Shown: positions 1-11,266, counted from the stretch's first letter. The stretch: 64,000 nt of DNA from Paenibacillaceae bacterium (GCA_004134985.1 REGQ01000009.1:1-64000); one strand, 5' to 3'. Numbers and translations are program-made. The notes: generated by a model from the letters alone, not told the origin.

Positions 1-123
1 ATGAAAAATCATATACAATAGATCATTCGGCGATTATTTCGACGATTCTGTATGAAAAATCATATACAATAGCTCATTCGGCGATTATTTCGACGATTCT
101 GTATGAAAAATCATATACAATAG
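1..123. repeat. 51-bp tandem repeat, about 2.4 copies
   Basis: Two complete 51-bp units (1-51 and 52-102) differ by one base. They are followed by 21 bases of a third copy (103-123). The array touches the window edge, so the true copy number may be higher. Each junction can form a short hairpin, with TGTATGA facing TCATATACA. No open reading frame of note crosses it. The function is unknown. Confidence 0.9.
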
Positions 124-125
124 TT

Positions 126-295
126 CCTTGCCGTTCTTTTTATAAAAGTCGGATTTTGCCCTTCATCGATCTTTTTCTTGGAACGTGGCTTCTAAACAGC
201 GAATTACTTACAATTTTGCTAGTCTTTAGTTCAACTTAAATAGTAGGGAAAAACATTGCGGAATGTTGCAAGCGAGTAAATTTGTAATAATAAAC
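126..295. other. AT-rich intergenic stretch, nothing recognised
   Basis: This lies between the tandem repeat and the copA promoter. I see no coding sequence with a ribosome binding site, no convincing hairpin and no RNA gene here. Confidence 0.5.
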
Positions 296-325
296 TTGCA
301 TTTATATAGGGTACGGGGGTATACT
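296..325 (+). promoter_or_regulatory. copA promoter with CsoR-like operator
   Basis: A -35-like TTGCAT (296-301) and a -10 TATACT (320-325) are separated by 18 bases. The spacer and -10 hold ATAGGGTACGGGGGTATAC (306-324). This resembles the G-rich pseudo-palindrome bound by the copper-sensing repressor CsoR upstream of Bacillus copZA. A repressor there would block RNA polymerase, which fits copper-induced expression of the next gene. Assignment to CsoR is by motif resemblance only; no csoR gene is in view. Confidence 0.6.
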
Positions 326-393
326 AGAAACATTGAGTCATAATGCCATTCACGCTGAGATGAATCATCTTACACATAAAGGAGTGGATAAGT

Positions 394-2829
394 ATGGCAG
401 ACGCCGTTGCCAAAGAAACAAGACAGACCACGCTGCAGATCAGTGGCATGACTTGTGCGGCCTGCGCAAATCGGATCGAAAAAGGGTTAAACAAAATGGA
501 TGGCGTAAGCGCTGCAAATGTTAACTTCGCTTTGGAAAAGGCAAGCGTAGCCTATGATCCGGCGAAGGTCAATTACAGCAATTTGGAAGAAACGGTCAGA
601 AAACTTGGATTCGATACCCATAGGGAAGCGGTCGATTTTCAAATTGAAGGCATGACCTGTGCCGCTTGTGCGAACCGGATCGAAAAGGGACTGGGCAAAC
701 TGACGGGCGTAACAAGCGCCTCGGTTAATTTTGCGATGGAAACGGCCCGTGTGGAATATTCGCCTGGCGAAGTAACTGTAGAAGAGATGAAGAACAAGGT
801 GAAGCAGCTCGGTTACAAAGCGATTGCCAAGCAAGAAATTACGAATGCCGAGGAAAATCGCGACAAGCATATTCGGGACCAACTGCGCAAGCTTATTATC
901 GCAGCTGTTCTTTCACTGCCGCTGCTATGGAGCATGGTAGGACATTTTTCATTCACGACTTGGATTTATATGCCGGATTTATTTATGAATCCTTGGCTGC
1001 AACTTATTCTTGCTGCACCGGTGCAATTTTATGTAGGGAAACAGTTTTACGTTGGCGCATATAAAGCTTTGCGCAATGGAAGTGCGAACATGGACGTTCT
1101 CGTCGCGCTTGGTACATCTGCTGCGTTCTTCTATAGTCTATACTTGACGCTCGAGTGGTACTTTGCTGGCGGCAGCGCCCATCATGGCCCTGATCTCTAT
1201 TATGAAACAAGCGCCATTCTAATCACACTGGTTATCTTAGGCAAATTGTTCGAATCGCGCGCCAAGGGCCGCACATCGGAAGCGATTAAATCGCTGATGG
1301 GCCTGCAGGCGAAGACGGCAATCGTTGTCCGTGACGGCGAGGAGCAGACGATTGCGATTGAAGAGGTTGTTGCCGGTGATGTTCTGGTCATCCGCCCCGG
1401 CAATAAAGTTCCGGTAGACGGCGTTGTGCTGGAGGGAGCCTCTTCGATTGACGAATCGATGCTGACCGGTGAAAGCTTGCCCGTCGGAAAGCAAACAGGC
1501 GATACCGTTATTGGTGCGACCATTAACAAAAACGGTCTGCTGAAAATAAAAGCGACGAAAGTCGGCAAAGAAACGGCATTGGCGCAGATCATTAAAGTCG
1601 TGGAAGAAGCGCAAGGTTCCAAAGCGCCAATCCAGCGGGTAGCCGACGTGATTTCCGGTATTTTTGTCCCGATTGTCGTCGGAATCGCTGTTGTCAGTTT
1701 CCTGATCTGGTATTTCGCAGTGACACCGGGCGATTTTGCCGGGGCACTGGAGAAAGCAATTGCTATTCTGGTCATTGCCTGTCCTTGTGCGCTCGGTCTG
1801 GCAACGCCGACGTCCATTATGGCCGGTTCCGGCAGAGCGGCTGAACTGGGTATTTTGTTCAAGGGCGGCGAGCATCTGGAGCAAACGCAGAAGATTGATG
1901 TGATTGTCTTGGATAAAACAGGCACCGTGACGAAAGGCAAACCGGAGCTTACCGATATTATTGCAGAGGGCGATGAAACAGCGTTTCTGCAGCTTGTCGG
2001 CGCCGCTGAGAAAAATTCGGAGCATCCGCTCGCCGAAGCGATTGTTGCAGGTATCCGAGCCAGGCAGATCGAGCTTTCGGAGACGACTTCCTTTGAAGCG
2101 ATCCCGGGTTACGGCATTCAAGCGGTAGTCGATGACAAGCAGCTTCTGATCGGCACCCGTCGTTTAATGGAGCAGCATGGTGTCAATGCGCAGCAGGCCT
2201 TTGAGCGGATGTCCCGCCTTGAGGAGTCAGGCAAGACCGCAATGCTGGTGGCGATTGACAATCAGTATGCAGGCATGGTGGCGGTAGCCGATACGATTAA
2301 AGAAACGTCAAGAGCGGCAGTGGAACGGCTGAAAAAGATGGGCATTGAGATCATCATGATTACAGGCGACAATGAGCGGACCGCCAAAGCGATCGCTACC
2401 CAGGCGGGCATCGACCATGTGCTTGCGGAAGTGCTGCCCGAAGGCAAAGCGGAAGAAGTGAAAAAGCTGCAGGCGCAAGGCCGCAAGGTTGCGATGGTGG
2501 GCGATGGCATTAATGATGCGCCTGCGCTGGCAACCGCCGATATCGGGATGGCAATCGGTACCGGTACCGATGTAGCGATGGAAGCAGCCGATGTAACTTT
2601 GATGCGCGGCGACCTCGCGAGCATCCCGGATGCCATCTATATGAGCCGCAAGACGATGAGAAACATCAAGCAGAATTTGTTCTGGGCGCTTGGCTACAAC
2701 ACGCTGGGCATTCCAATTGCCGCGGTTGGGTTATTGGCTCCGTGGGTGGCAGGAGCGGCGATGGCGCTAAGCTCGGTATCGGTCGTGCTTAATGCGCTAA
2801 GACTGCAGCGGGTGAAAGTGAAACAATAG
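394..2829 (+). CDS. copA: Copper-translocating P-type ATPase CopA
   Basis: This 811-residue P1B-type ATPase is predicted to export Cu(I) across the cytoplasmic membrane. Two N-terminal heavy-metal-binding domains each carry [15 protein letters not shown] (CxxC near residues 19 and 87). They are followed by membrane helices, an actuator domain with TGES, the transport motif CPCALG near residue 461, the phosphorylation motif DKTGTVT near 507 and the hinge motif GDGINDAP near 702. Length and domain order match full-length CopA. The ATG follows AAAGGAGTGG at good spacing. It stands alone; the usual csoR and copZ neighbours are absent from this window, although a CsoR-like site lies upstream. Confidence 0.96.
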   Translation: MADAVAKETRQTTLQISGMTCAACANRIEKGLNKMDGVSAANVNFALEKASVAYDPAKVNYSNLEETVRKLGFDTHREAVDFQIEGMTCAACANRIEKGLGKLTGVTSASVNFAMETARVEYSPGEVTVEEMKNKVKQLGYKAIAKQEITNAEENRDKHIRDQLRKLIIAAVLSLPLLWSMVGHFSFTTWIYMPDLFMNPWLQLILAAPVQFYVGKQFYVGAYKALRNGSANMDVLVALGTSAAFFYSLYLTLEWYFAGGSAHHGPDLYYETSAILITLVILGKLFESRAKGRTSEAIKSLMGLQAKTAIVVRDGEEQTIAIEEVVAGDVLVIRPGNKVPVDGVVLEGASSIDESMLTGESLPVGKQTGDTVIGATINKNGLLKIKATKVGKETALAQIIKVVEEAQGSKAPIQRVADVISGIFVPIVVGIAVVSFLIWYFAVTPGDFAGALEKAIAILVIACPCALGLATPTSIMAGSGRAAELGILFKGGEHLEQTQKIDVIVLDKTGTVTKGKPELTDIIAEGDETAFLQLVGAAEKNSEHPLAEAIVAGIRARQIELSETTSFEAIPGYGIQAVVDDKQLLIGTRRLMEQHGVNAQQAFERMSRLEESGKTAMLVAIDNQYAGMVAVADTIKETSRAAVERLKKMGIEIIMITGDNERTAKAIATQAGIDHVLAEVLPEGKAEEVKKLQAQGRKVAMVGDGINDAPALATADIGMAIGTGTDVAMEAADVTLMRGDLASIPDAIYMSRKTMRNIKQNLFWALGYNTLGIPIAAVGLLAPWVAGAAMALSSVSVVLNALRLQRVKVKQ

Positions 2830-3105
2830 ACGGATAGAACCAGTGTGAAAAAAAAGCGATGCTCATTTAGCATAAGGGGGCGGTTTTTACGGTACCTTTC
2901 GTAGTTGAAGTCAATTAAGCCGGGCATGGAAGAGGCGAAAGGCCTCCTCCACGGCCGGAACAAAAAGGAGGATTATGACATAAATTGTCGAACACCTTAG
3001 GATAAGCCCGATGAATGCCATGCGGAAGATGTGTTTGTAGATATAGTATGAAGAACCATGACGCAAGGCAGACAGGTTTATTTCAGCGGATTAAGGGGCG
3101 TTATT

Positions 3106-6100
3106 GTGTTAAATCGGACGTTGGTTATCTGTTTCCTTGTTATACTTTCATTATCCTTCTTTCCACTTTCCAAAATACTGGATAAGGATGCGCCATCACA
3201 TCTGCAAGTTCGCAACGGAATAATGGATCTCAGCGCTTGGGATTCCAATCAGCATAAACTGCTCAAGTTGGATGGTGAGTGGGAGTTTTACTGGAATCAA
3301 CTGTTAACCCCGGAGGATTTCAGGCAAGCGGATTCAGGAGCTGTGACACGACTATCCGCAGCTTTGATGGAGGTTCCTTCCCAATGGAACGGTAAAATAA
3401 TTCATGATCAGCCGCTGCCTCGCTACGGATTTGCTACGTACCGGGTAACGCTTAAAAATATGCCCCTCAATGGGGTTTTTGGTTTGAAAAAAACGAATAT
3501 CCGTTTTTCGAGTGCCATATATGTCAACGGGAAAATGCTGTTTGATGATGGCAAGCCAGCCGCGAATGCAGCCGATTACCAGTCAGGCAATGTTCCGCAG
3601 ACCGGCTATTTTTCTTCCGAAACGAGCGATGTGGAAATTATCGTGCAGGTGGCCAATTATGACTATTTAAATGCAGGCATCCCGATGTCCATCTATTTCG
3701 GCGAACAAACCGCGATGATGGAGCTGCAGCAGAAAAGCACCGCTAATGAGTTCAGAACGTTTGCCATACTCGGCACGCTGGCGCTTATTTATATCATTTG
3801 TTTTGTTACAGCCGCCTTTTACCGCATTAAGGACAGCTCTTTGCTCGTGTTCGCCATTATTTGTTCCCTCTATGCCATTTACAATGGGTTGTTCGGCGAA
3901 CGGCCGTTGCTGTTATATTTGCCGAGATTGTCATTTGAAGCCCTATTCAAAATAAAGGATATTGTCTCGCTGGCCTGCTTTGTTGTGCTGGCCGTCTTCT
4001 TTCACCAATTGCAAAAAAATATTATTTCGTTAAAATTTACGCAGGCGGTGTCAATTGTCCTAGGGGTGTACTTTGTCCTCATTATCATGCTGCCGATCAG
4101 GCAATATATTGTTATTCAGCCCTATATCATTTTACTGTATGGGCTGATCACTTTGTGGCTGCTCCTGCGAATTGCGCTGCTCTATATTAAAAGTGCGGAG
4201 AATGAACGGTTTAAATTTTTTCTAATGTTCATGGCTATTCTCTGCATAAATGCGTACTCGCTGGATATCACCTTATTTTCGTTTTCCATCAAAGAAGATT
4301 TTCAACTGGGACAATTTTTTATTGTCGTTTTTAATATCATATTGATTATCCTGATTGCCCAGCGGTTTTTCTCCGCCTATCACACGATCAATGAGATGAA
4401 AAACCAACTCTTGCAATTGGACAAAATCAAGGATGAATTTCTGTCCAATACTTCTCATGAGCTAAAAACCCCTTTGAATGCCATTGTCAGCATTACGAAT
4501 GCGCTTATTAAGGGAGTAGAGGGACCGCTTACGGAAAAGCAAGCCTATAATTTGGCCATCGTAATGGAAAGTGGCCGACGGTTAACCCATCTCGTCAATG
4601 ACCTGCTTGATTACTCGAAAATGCAGCATGGCGACATTGTGTTGTACAAGAGCAGTCTGGATTTAAAGGCTGTCATCGATTCGGTCATTCGCATTCATCT
4701 GTTCCTGCTCGATGGCAAGCAGCTTACGCTTATCAATCATGTTCCCGAGTCGATGCCGGCGGTACATGCAGACAGCAATCGACTCATCCAAATTTTACAT
4801 AATCTGATTGGGAATGCGGTCAAGTTCACCGATCAAGGCATTGTTGAAATTAGCGCGGCGGTAAGACGGGATTGGGTTGAGATTCGGGTAGTGGATACGG
4901 GGATCGGAATTGATGCATCGATGCATGAGCGAATTTTTAACGCTTTTGAACAAGTGGACGCTTCTGAAACAAAAAAAGTTGGCGGAACAGGCCTCGGCTT
5001 AAGCATTACGAAAAAGCTGGTTGAGCTGCATGGCGGCCAAATCCAGGTGACATCCAGTCCCGGACAAGGGGCGGTCTTCAGTTTTACACTGCCGTTGGCG
5101 AATATGGCTTTGGCAAAAAATAATATGGGTGGCGAAGAGGCGCAGCGGCTCTTGCCCGAAGCACGAAGCAGCGGTTCCATTGCGTATCCTATTCGCACGA
5201 AAGGATCAAAGGAAGAAACGATTTTGGTTGTCGATGACGACTTTGCCAATCTTCAATCCATGATCAACTTGCTCAAGCTGGAAGGCTATTCAATCGTTGT
5301 CGTAAACCGCGGACGGATGGCGCTGGACGAACTATCCAGAAATCCGGATTTTCATTTGGTAGTCCTGGATATGATGATGCCGGGCATGTCCGGTGTTGAG
5401 GTGCTGCAAGAGCTTCGGGAGCGTTTCTCCCTGTTTGAGCTGCCGGTGCTGATGCTGACGGCCAAAAATCGCGCGCCAGATATGATCATGTCGATGAACA
5501 GCGGTGCGAATGATTTTGTTGGCAAGCCGTTTGAAGCCGAGGAACTCATTGCACGGGTGAACAGCCTGACCCGCTTGAAAGCTTCGGTGAAAAATGCCAA
5601 AGATGCTGAAATTGCCTTTTTGCGATCCCAGATTAAACCTCATTTTCTATACAACGCTTTGAATTCGATTGCTGCCTTGTGCATGGAAGAGCCCCAGAAA
5701 GCAGAGGAACTAACGCTGGAGCTTGCGCAATACTTGAGAAGCAGCTTTGATTTTAAACAATTGGAGTCACTCACAACGATCGAAAATGAGCTGGAGCTGA
5801 TTCAGGCCTACATTAACATCGAAAAAGCGCGATTTGGCGCCAGATTGCAGGTGGAATATGAGCTGGATGAGGATCTCAATATCCGGATTCCGCCTTTAAT
5901 ATTGCAGCCGTTAGTGGAAAATGCGATCAGACATGGACTGATGTCCAATTTGCGAGGAGGAACAGTGAAAATATCCGTTAACTTGCGAGAGCAGGACGCC
6001 ATCCGCTTTGTCGTAGAAGACAATGGCTGCGGGATGAACGAGCAAAGACTGCGGGAAGTCTTAAACCCGGATGCAGCGAAGAAGGGCGGCGTTGGGCTGT

Positions 6101-6252
6101 GGAATATTAGTCAGCGCATCAAGCTGCTTTATGGAAATCAGCTTCATATTGAGAGCAAGGCGGGTGTGGGGACCAAGGTATCTTTTGAAATTCCGTGGCA
6201 GCCATCCAGCAGATTGGAGGTCGATTATTCTGCGGGCGATTATCGTGGATGA
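3106..6252 (+). CDS. Hybrid sensor histidine kinase/response regulator with two kinase modules
   Basis: This is a membrane sensor of about 1048 residues. An N-terminal helix is followed by an extracellular region with GEWEFYWNQLL and VPSQWN, as in 7TMR-DISM sensors. A multi-helix membrane block spans about residues 218-425. A HisKA domain with SHELKTPLN (near 449) and an ATPase domain (DTGIGI, GGTGLGLSI) come next. A receiver (ILVVDDD near 705, phospho-Asp in VVLDMMMPG) follows, then a second LytS/YesM-type kinase with IKPHFLYN (near 842) and its own ATPase domain (DNGCGM). I prefer the GTG at 3106, with AAGGGG 8 bases upstream and directly ahead of the first helix; an ATG at 3058 is the alternative but has no clear site. 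It overlaps the SARP-type regulator at 6227, so the two are probably translated together. The signal is unknown. Confidence 0.9.
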   Translation: MLNRTLVICFLVILSLSFFPLSKILDKDAPSHLQVRNGIMDLSAWDSNQHKLLKLDGEWEFYWNQLLTPEDFRQADSGAVTRLSAALMEVPSQWNGKIIHDQPLPRYGFATYRVTLKNMPLNGVFGLKKTNIRFSSAIYVNGKMLFDDGKPAANAADYQSGNVPQTGYFSSETSDVEIIVQVANYDYLNAGIPMSIYFGEQTAMMELQQKSTANEFRTFAILGTLALIYIICFVTAAFYRIKDSSLLVFAIICSLYAIYNGLFGERPLLLYLPRLSFEALFKIKDIVSLACFVVLAVFFHQLQKNIISLKFTQAVSIVLGVYFVLIIMLPIRQYIVIQPYIILLYGLITLWLLLRIALLYIKSAENERFKFFLMFMAILCINAYSLDITLFSFSIKEDFQLGQFFIVVFNIILIILIAQRFFSAYHTINEMKNQLLQLDKIKDEFLSNTSHELKTPLNAIVSITNALIKGVEGPLTEKQAYNLAIVMESGRRLTHLVNDLLDYSKMQHGDIVLYKSSLDLKAVIDSVIRIHLFLLDGKQLTLINHVPESMPAVHADSNRLIQILHNLIGNAVKFTDQGIVEISAAVRRDWVEIRVVDTGIGIDASMHERIFNAFEQVDASETKKVGGTGLGLSITKKLVELHGGQIQVTSSPGQGAVFSFTLPLANMALAKNNMGGEEAQRLLPEARSSGSIAYPIRTKGSKEETILVVDDDFANLQSMINLLKLEGYSIVVVNRGRMALDELSRNPDFHLVVLDMMMPGMSGVEVLQELRERFSLFELPVLMLTAKNRAPDMIMSMNSGANDFVGKPFEAEELIARVNSLTRLKASVKNAKDAEIAFLRSQIKPHFLYNALNSIAALCMEEPQKAEELTLELAQYLRSSFDFKQLESLTTIENELELIQAYINIEKARFGARLQVEYELDEDLNIRIPPLILQPLVENAIRHGLMSNLRGGTVKISVNLREQDAIRFVVEDNGCGMNEQRLREVLNPDAAKKGGVGLWNISQRIKLLYGNQLHIESKAGVGTKVSFEIPWQPSSRLEVDYSAGDYRG

Positions 6253-7330
6253 TGAACAATTATCGATAAAACGATTGAAAAGAATATTATCGGAGAGCGG
6301 CGAGTTTAGCGCGTTTAATACGTTTATAAATCCGCTGGAAGCCTACGAATTTGTGAAAAACAATGCGATTGATGTCGCGTTTCTCGATATTTCCATGCCG
6401 GAAATCAATGGGATGAAGCTGTCAGGCTTGCTGCATGAGCTGGATGCCTCCATTGATTTGATTTTCGTAACAGGCTATGACGATTATGCGGTTCAAGCTT
6501 TTGATATGAATGCGCTTGACTATCTGCTGAAGCCGGTAACCGCGCAGCGGCTAGCCAAGACGATCGATAAAATTAGAAAAAGCCGCGGCAATTCGACTGT
6601 CCAGCCTCCCCTTGTCATTCAGTTGTTCAATGGTCTGAAGATCAGCCTGAGAGGTCAAACACCGGAGCAGATCAAGCTGCGAAGTCCCAAAACGGAGGAA
6701 CTGCTCGCCTTTCTCCTATACAAGGGGACAGTGAGCCGCGAAGAAATTATTGATACGTTGTGGAGTGAGCTGGAGCCGGAGAAAGCGTGGAAAAATTTAA
6801 ATTCGACCCTGTATTATATCCGCAAAGCGTTTAGCGACAGTAAGCTGGGCGGTTTTCTCCAGACAGGCAAGAGTGAAATCCGGATTGATGAAAGCAGCAT
6901 GTACTGCGACCTATACGAATTTGAAAAATTGACAAGGCAGATCAGGACTTCTCCGGGCAATAGCGCCGAGTTATTCGAGCAGGCCGTAATGCTGTATGAA
7001 GGGACGTTTCTGAAAGGCAAAGCTTATGAATGGGCTAGCGAGCAGACCCGCAGTCTCGAACAAAAATATTTGCAATTGCTGGAAGGCGCGGCAAGACACC
7101 ATTTGCAAACAAATGAGCAGCAGAAGTCATTGCATTATTTTAGTGAAATCTTGAAGCTGGATGGATTGCGGGAAGACATCTGCCATGAGGTGATCCGCCT
7201 ATACTTGGGGCTTGGCAGGAAAAATGAAGCGCTGCGCCAATATCGTCTGCTGGAGGAAGCGCTGCAAAAGGATCTCGGCACAAAGCCTGATCCTCAAATT
7301 AGCGGTTTGATTGAACGGGTGTCGCAATAA
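6227..7330 (+). CDS. SARP/BTAD-type response regulator, apparent ATT start
   Basis: An N-terminal receiver (AIIVDDEQ; phospho-Asp about residue 54 in AFLDISMPEING; conserved Lys in YLLKPV) is followed by an OmpR-like winged helix (about 130-215) and a BTAD domain of TPR-like helices (about 220-365). Such proteins are DNA-binding regulators. The frame has no ATG, GTG or TTG at the natural start. GGAGG at 6216-6220 is followed, six bases later, by ATT (6227) and then CTG (6230). Starting at ATT gives MLRAIIVDDE, a typical receiver N-terminus. An upstream ATG at 6071 would add about 52 unlike-receiver residues and lies deep inside the kinase gene. It overlaps the kinase by 26 bases and is its likely partner. 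Confidence 0.85.
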   Translation: MLRAIIVDDEQLSIKRLKRILSESGEFSAFNTFINPLEAYEFVKNNAIDVAFLDISMPEINGMKLSGLLHELDASIDLIFVTGYDDYAVQAFDMNALDYLLKPVTAQRLAKTIDKIRKSRGNSTVQPPLVIQLFNGLKISLRGQTPEQIKLRSPKTEELLAFLLYKGTVSREEIIDTLWSELEPEKAWKNLNSTLYYIRKAFSDSKLGGFLQTGKSEIRIDESSMYCDLYEFEKLTRQIRTSPGNSAELFEQAVMLYEGTFLKGKAYEWASEQTRSLEQKYLQLLEGAARHHLQTNEQQKSLHYFSEILKLDGLREDICHEVIRLYLGLGRKNEALRQYRLLEEALQKDLGTKPDPQISGLIERVSQ

Positions 7331-7345
7331 ATGCGAGGTTTCGCT

Positions 7346-7513
7346 TGTATACCCTATCTCATGTTGCGGTGAATCTTGTATAGCGTTGCAGTGAATCCTG
7401 TATACCCTATCTCAGGTTGCGGTGAATACAGGATAAGGAGCCTCTGGTATATGCTGCGGCTGGACTATTGGGGATTTTTGCTGCTCAGCAAATTTAGCTG
7501 AGATAGGGTATAC
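7346..7513. repeat. Intergenic direct and inverted repeats
   Basis: The gene-free stretch 7331-7682 contains a roughly 31-bp unit including GTATACCCTATCTCA and GTTGCGGTGAAT. Full copies begin near 7346 and 7398, with a shortened copy between them. The 15-mer GTATACCCTATCTCA (7347-7361 and 7400-7414) reappears exactly inverted at 7499-7513. A long-range stem is therefore possible, with a small CTCAGC/GCTGAG hairpin (7484-7502) beside it. No T-run follows, so this is not an ordinary terminator. Confidence 0.8.
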
Positions 7514-7682
7514 AACAAAAAACATGGTATGTACTCTCTGGCAGGTCGCGAGGTTGCGCCGAACAGTCTGGTGATTTGGGCATAGGACGGCATATCGGTC
7601 GATAGCCACTATCCTAAAATTGGCTAGAGCGATAAAATGGACAGAGGTCATGAAACATCATGAATTGGAGGAGAAGAACCCA

Positions 7683-8444
7683 ATGAAAATCGATTTATCG
7701 GGGAAAACGGCGCTCATTACCGGGGCAACCGGGCAACTGGGCAGGGTGATGGCCAGAACGCTCGCGGAATGTGGCGCGGATATCGCTATTCATTACCATA
7801 GCAACGCAGCAAAGGCGCATCAATTGCAGGATGAGATTAAGCAGCTGGGCAGCAAGACCGTGGTGGTTCAGGCGGATGTAGCTCAGATGGAATCGATAGC
7901 GGCTATGCAGGCAGCGATTGCTGAACAGCTTGGAACGGTAGATATTGTGGTCGCCAATGCGGTCGTTCAATATGAGTGGACAAGCATTTTACAGCAAGCT
8001 CCTGAAGATTATGCCAGCCAGTTTGAATCTTGTGTGATGCAGAGCGTCTATTTGGCGAAGGCTTTCGCTCCGGCGATGATTGCGCAGAAATGGGGGCGTT
8101 TCGTAGGGATCAATACGGAATGCAGCATGCAAAATTTCCCGAGCCAGTCCGCTTATGTCGCTGGAAAGCGGGGGATGGACGGAATTTACCGTGTGCTGGC
8201 CAAAGAAATCGGCGAGCATCAAGTAACGGTTAATCAGGTGGCCCCGGGTTGGACAATCAGTGATCGCGACCGGGAAAACAACACGGAAAGCAATGCGGGC
8301 TATGAGAAAAGCGTCCCGTTAAACCGCCGGGGAACCGATCAGGAGATCGCCAATGCGGTTGCTTTTCTAGCTTCAGATTTGGCCAGTTTTATTACAGGAG
8401 CCTATGTTCCGGTAAACGGCGGCAACGTCATGCCAGCCATCTAA
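7683..8444 (+). CDS. SDR family oxidoreductase
   Basis: This 253-residue short-chain dehydrogenase/reductase is of normal length. The Rossmann glycine motif is TGATGQLGR (residues 14-21), typical of NAD(P)-dependent enzymes. The catalytic YxxxK is Y158/K162 in SAYVAGKRG. The usual catalytic serine position (13 before Tyr) is Thr145, with Ser148 nearby, and the NAG motif reads NAV. The C-terminus has the common VNGG ending region. Start chosen at the ATG after GGAGGAGAAG; an in-frame start at 7620 lacks a site. The substrate cannot be read from sequence. Confidence 0.9.
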   Translation: MKIDLSGKTALITGATGQLGRVMARTLAECGADIAIHYHSNAAKAHQLQDEIKQLGSKTVVVQADVAQMESIAAMQAAIAEQLGTVDIVVANAVVQYEWTSILQQAPEDYASQFESCVMQSVYLAKAFAPAMIAQKWGRFVGINTECSMQNFPSQSAYVAGKRGMDGIYRVLAKEIGEHQVTVNQVAPGWTISDRDRENNTESNAGYEKSVPLNRRGTDQEIANAVAFLASDLASFITGAYVPVNGGNVMPAI

Positions 8445-8509
8445 TGCAGTACGATACTTAGCCAATATAGAGAGCGGATGCTCATCATAAGATTAGGCGG
8501 TGTTGGCCT

Positions 8510-9661
8510 ATGGGGAATCGAACGTTTCTAAGTGTGAATACGGCGGCGAGCAGCGTAGGTCAATATGAAGAGGTCGCCTTCGAAACCAATAACTTTGTTG
8601 CGCCTTTGTGGTTTTGCATGGTGAGCGAGGAGCAATATCAACAATATCGTGAGCAGCTTTGGACCGCATGGGAGGCGTATAAGCCTTTCCTGGATGAAGA
8701 GGAGCTGGACGGGCTGTCAGCGGGTGAAGCATTTTATGCATCGCTAAATTTGCATATCCCATGGCAAGAGGCTGTCCGGCAGATGCGCGCAAGTTTGCCG
8801 GTTGCCTTAACGCGATATCCGGCCCTCGGTCCATTCGTATCAGAATGGATAGATGCGCTGCTAACTCATATTGATGGAAAGCAATCGCCTGTCATTCATC
8901 TGGAACTTGCCCAGTTTTTCGATTTCTATGAGGAGCCGTTCTATTACCTTGCTGTTATAGAGGAGAACCTTTCCCTATGGTGGGATCCGGATTTAGCGTG
9001 GTTTGAGAGAAATGCCGAGCAATGGAACGCATACAGGCTGGGTGGAGAAGCTTTACCTGTAAGGGAAGCGGCGGTAGGCGAATTCGGGATTAATCAGGAA
9101 GAACGGAATAACAGCATTGGAAATGCTCAGGAGAAGAAAATAATCCAGTCAGTCGAACAACCGTCCCCTGTGCCGAAGCAAAGGGTCAGATGGGTGCAAG
9201 AGCTGTATATATGGCTGCTGTCCATCCTGTTGGCAGCGCTTTGTCTTGCTATATGGGTATGGACTGCGAACATGTGGCTAGCTTTGCTGGCATTTTTGCT
9301 GCCTGTTATTTGCGTGGTGATGTGGGAAGTGCTGAAACGGCCGAAGGCGATGCCGGTTAGGGGGAGCGCCCGGAAGAAATCTTTGCCGGGAGAGCGTGAG
9401 ATCATCTGCTACGGGGGATATTTACCGATAACTGCCAAAGGATTCGAAGCAGTGGCACCTGCTGGAGATGAATCTTTTACTGTGCCATGGAAGCACATTG
9501 AGCACCTTCAGTCGAGTGAGTCTAATGCGATCGGGCTTGTAGTTCGCCAAGGTTATGAACAGAGGTATCCGGCGGGCAGCTCAGCAGCCATCGACCCGAA
9601 ATTATCCCCTGAAGATGTTATAGCCGCGGCGAATACGATGGTCAGGCTTTCACGCCTGTAA
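8510..9661 (+). CDS. Hypothetical protein with two membrane helices
   Basis: A 383-residue protein I do not recognise with confidence. Residues 1-190 are soluble and rich in Trp, Glu and Tyr, beginning MGNRTFLSVN. Two hydrophobic helices follow at about 232-275 (WLLSILLAALCLAIWVW and LALLAFLLPVICVVMW). The C-terminal 90 residues look like a small beta-rich cytoplasmic domain (GYLPITAKGFEAV, VPWKHIEHL), possibly YcxB/PH-like. A ribosome site (AGGCGGTG) precedes the ATG. A decayed copy of its 3' end lies at 11718-11898, beyond the collagen-like gene. Confidence 0.7.
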   Translation: MGNRTFLSVNTAASSVGQYEEVAFETNNFVAPLWFCMVSEEQYQQYREQLWTAWEAYKPFLDEEELDGLSAGEAFYASLNLHIPWQEAVRQMRASLPVALTRYPALGPFVSEWIDALLTHIDGKQSPVIHLELAQFFDFYEEPFYYLAVIEENLSLWWDPDLAWFERNAEQWNAYRLGGEALPVREAAVGEFGINQEERNNSIGNAQEKKIIQSVEQPSPVPKQRVRWVQELYIWLLSILLAALCLAIWVWTANMWLALLAFLLPVICVVMWEVLKRPKAMPVRGSARKKSLPGEREIICYGGYLPITAKGFEAVAPAGDESFTVPWKHIEHLQSSESNAIGLVVRQGYEQRYPAGSSAAIDPKLSPEDVIAAANTMVRLSRL

Positions 9662-9676
9662 ATTATGGACAGCAGA

Positions 9677-9709
9677 GAGGCCAGTCAAGACATTGTCTTG
9701 ACTGGCCTC
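9677..9709 (+). terminator. 15-bp stem-loop terminator
   Basis: A perfect 15-bp inverted repeat (GAGGCCAGTCAAGAC and its complement) has a 3-base loop, beginning 16 bases after the stop at 9661. The following T-run is weak, but position and stem strength fit a terminator. Confidence 0.75.
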
Positions 9710-9811
9710 ATGATTATTCTTGGACAAGCCCTTTCATATAAATCACCAGTTATGTTGTGTGTTAAATGGAATTTTGTGGTTTCACGACTAAAGCAATATT
9801 CCTCGTACAGA

Positions 9812-9820
9812 CATATAATA
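9812..9820 (+). promoter_or_regulatory. Possible sigma-K -10 element for the collagen-like gene
   Basis: CATATAATA matches the sigma-K -10 pattern CATAnnnTA and lies 40 bases before the GTG start at 9861. No clear -35 for sigma-A is present. Exosporium collagen genes such as bclA are sigma-K dependent in Bacillus, which makes this reading attractive, but the match is short. Confidence 0.3.
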
Positions 9821-9857
9821 ATGGATTACTGGTGAAATTTATATGAAATGAGGTTGA

Positions 9858-11243
<1,386 letters not shown>

Positions 11244-11266
11244 ACTTTGCAGATTTTTTTGCTCTG

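Noticed and set aside
2830-3057. Terminator after copA
   Set aside because: Short stems are present (ATGCT/AGCAT and GGAAGAGGC/GCCTCCTCC) but none is followed by a T-run.
6071-6226. N-terminal extension of the SARP regulator from ATG 6071
   Set aside because: The added residues are unlike any receiver and lie inside the kinase ATPase domain coding region, with no ribosome site.
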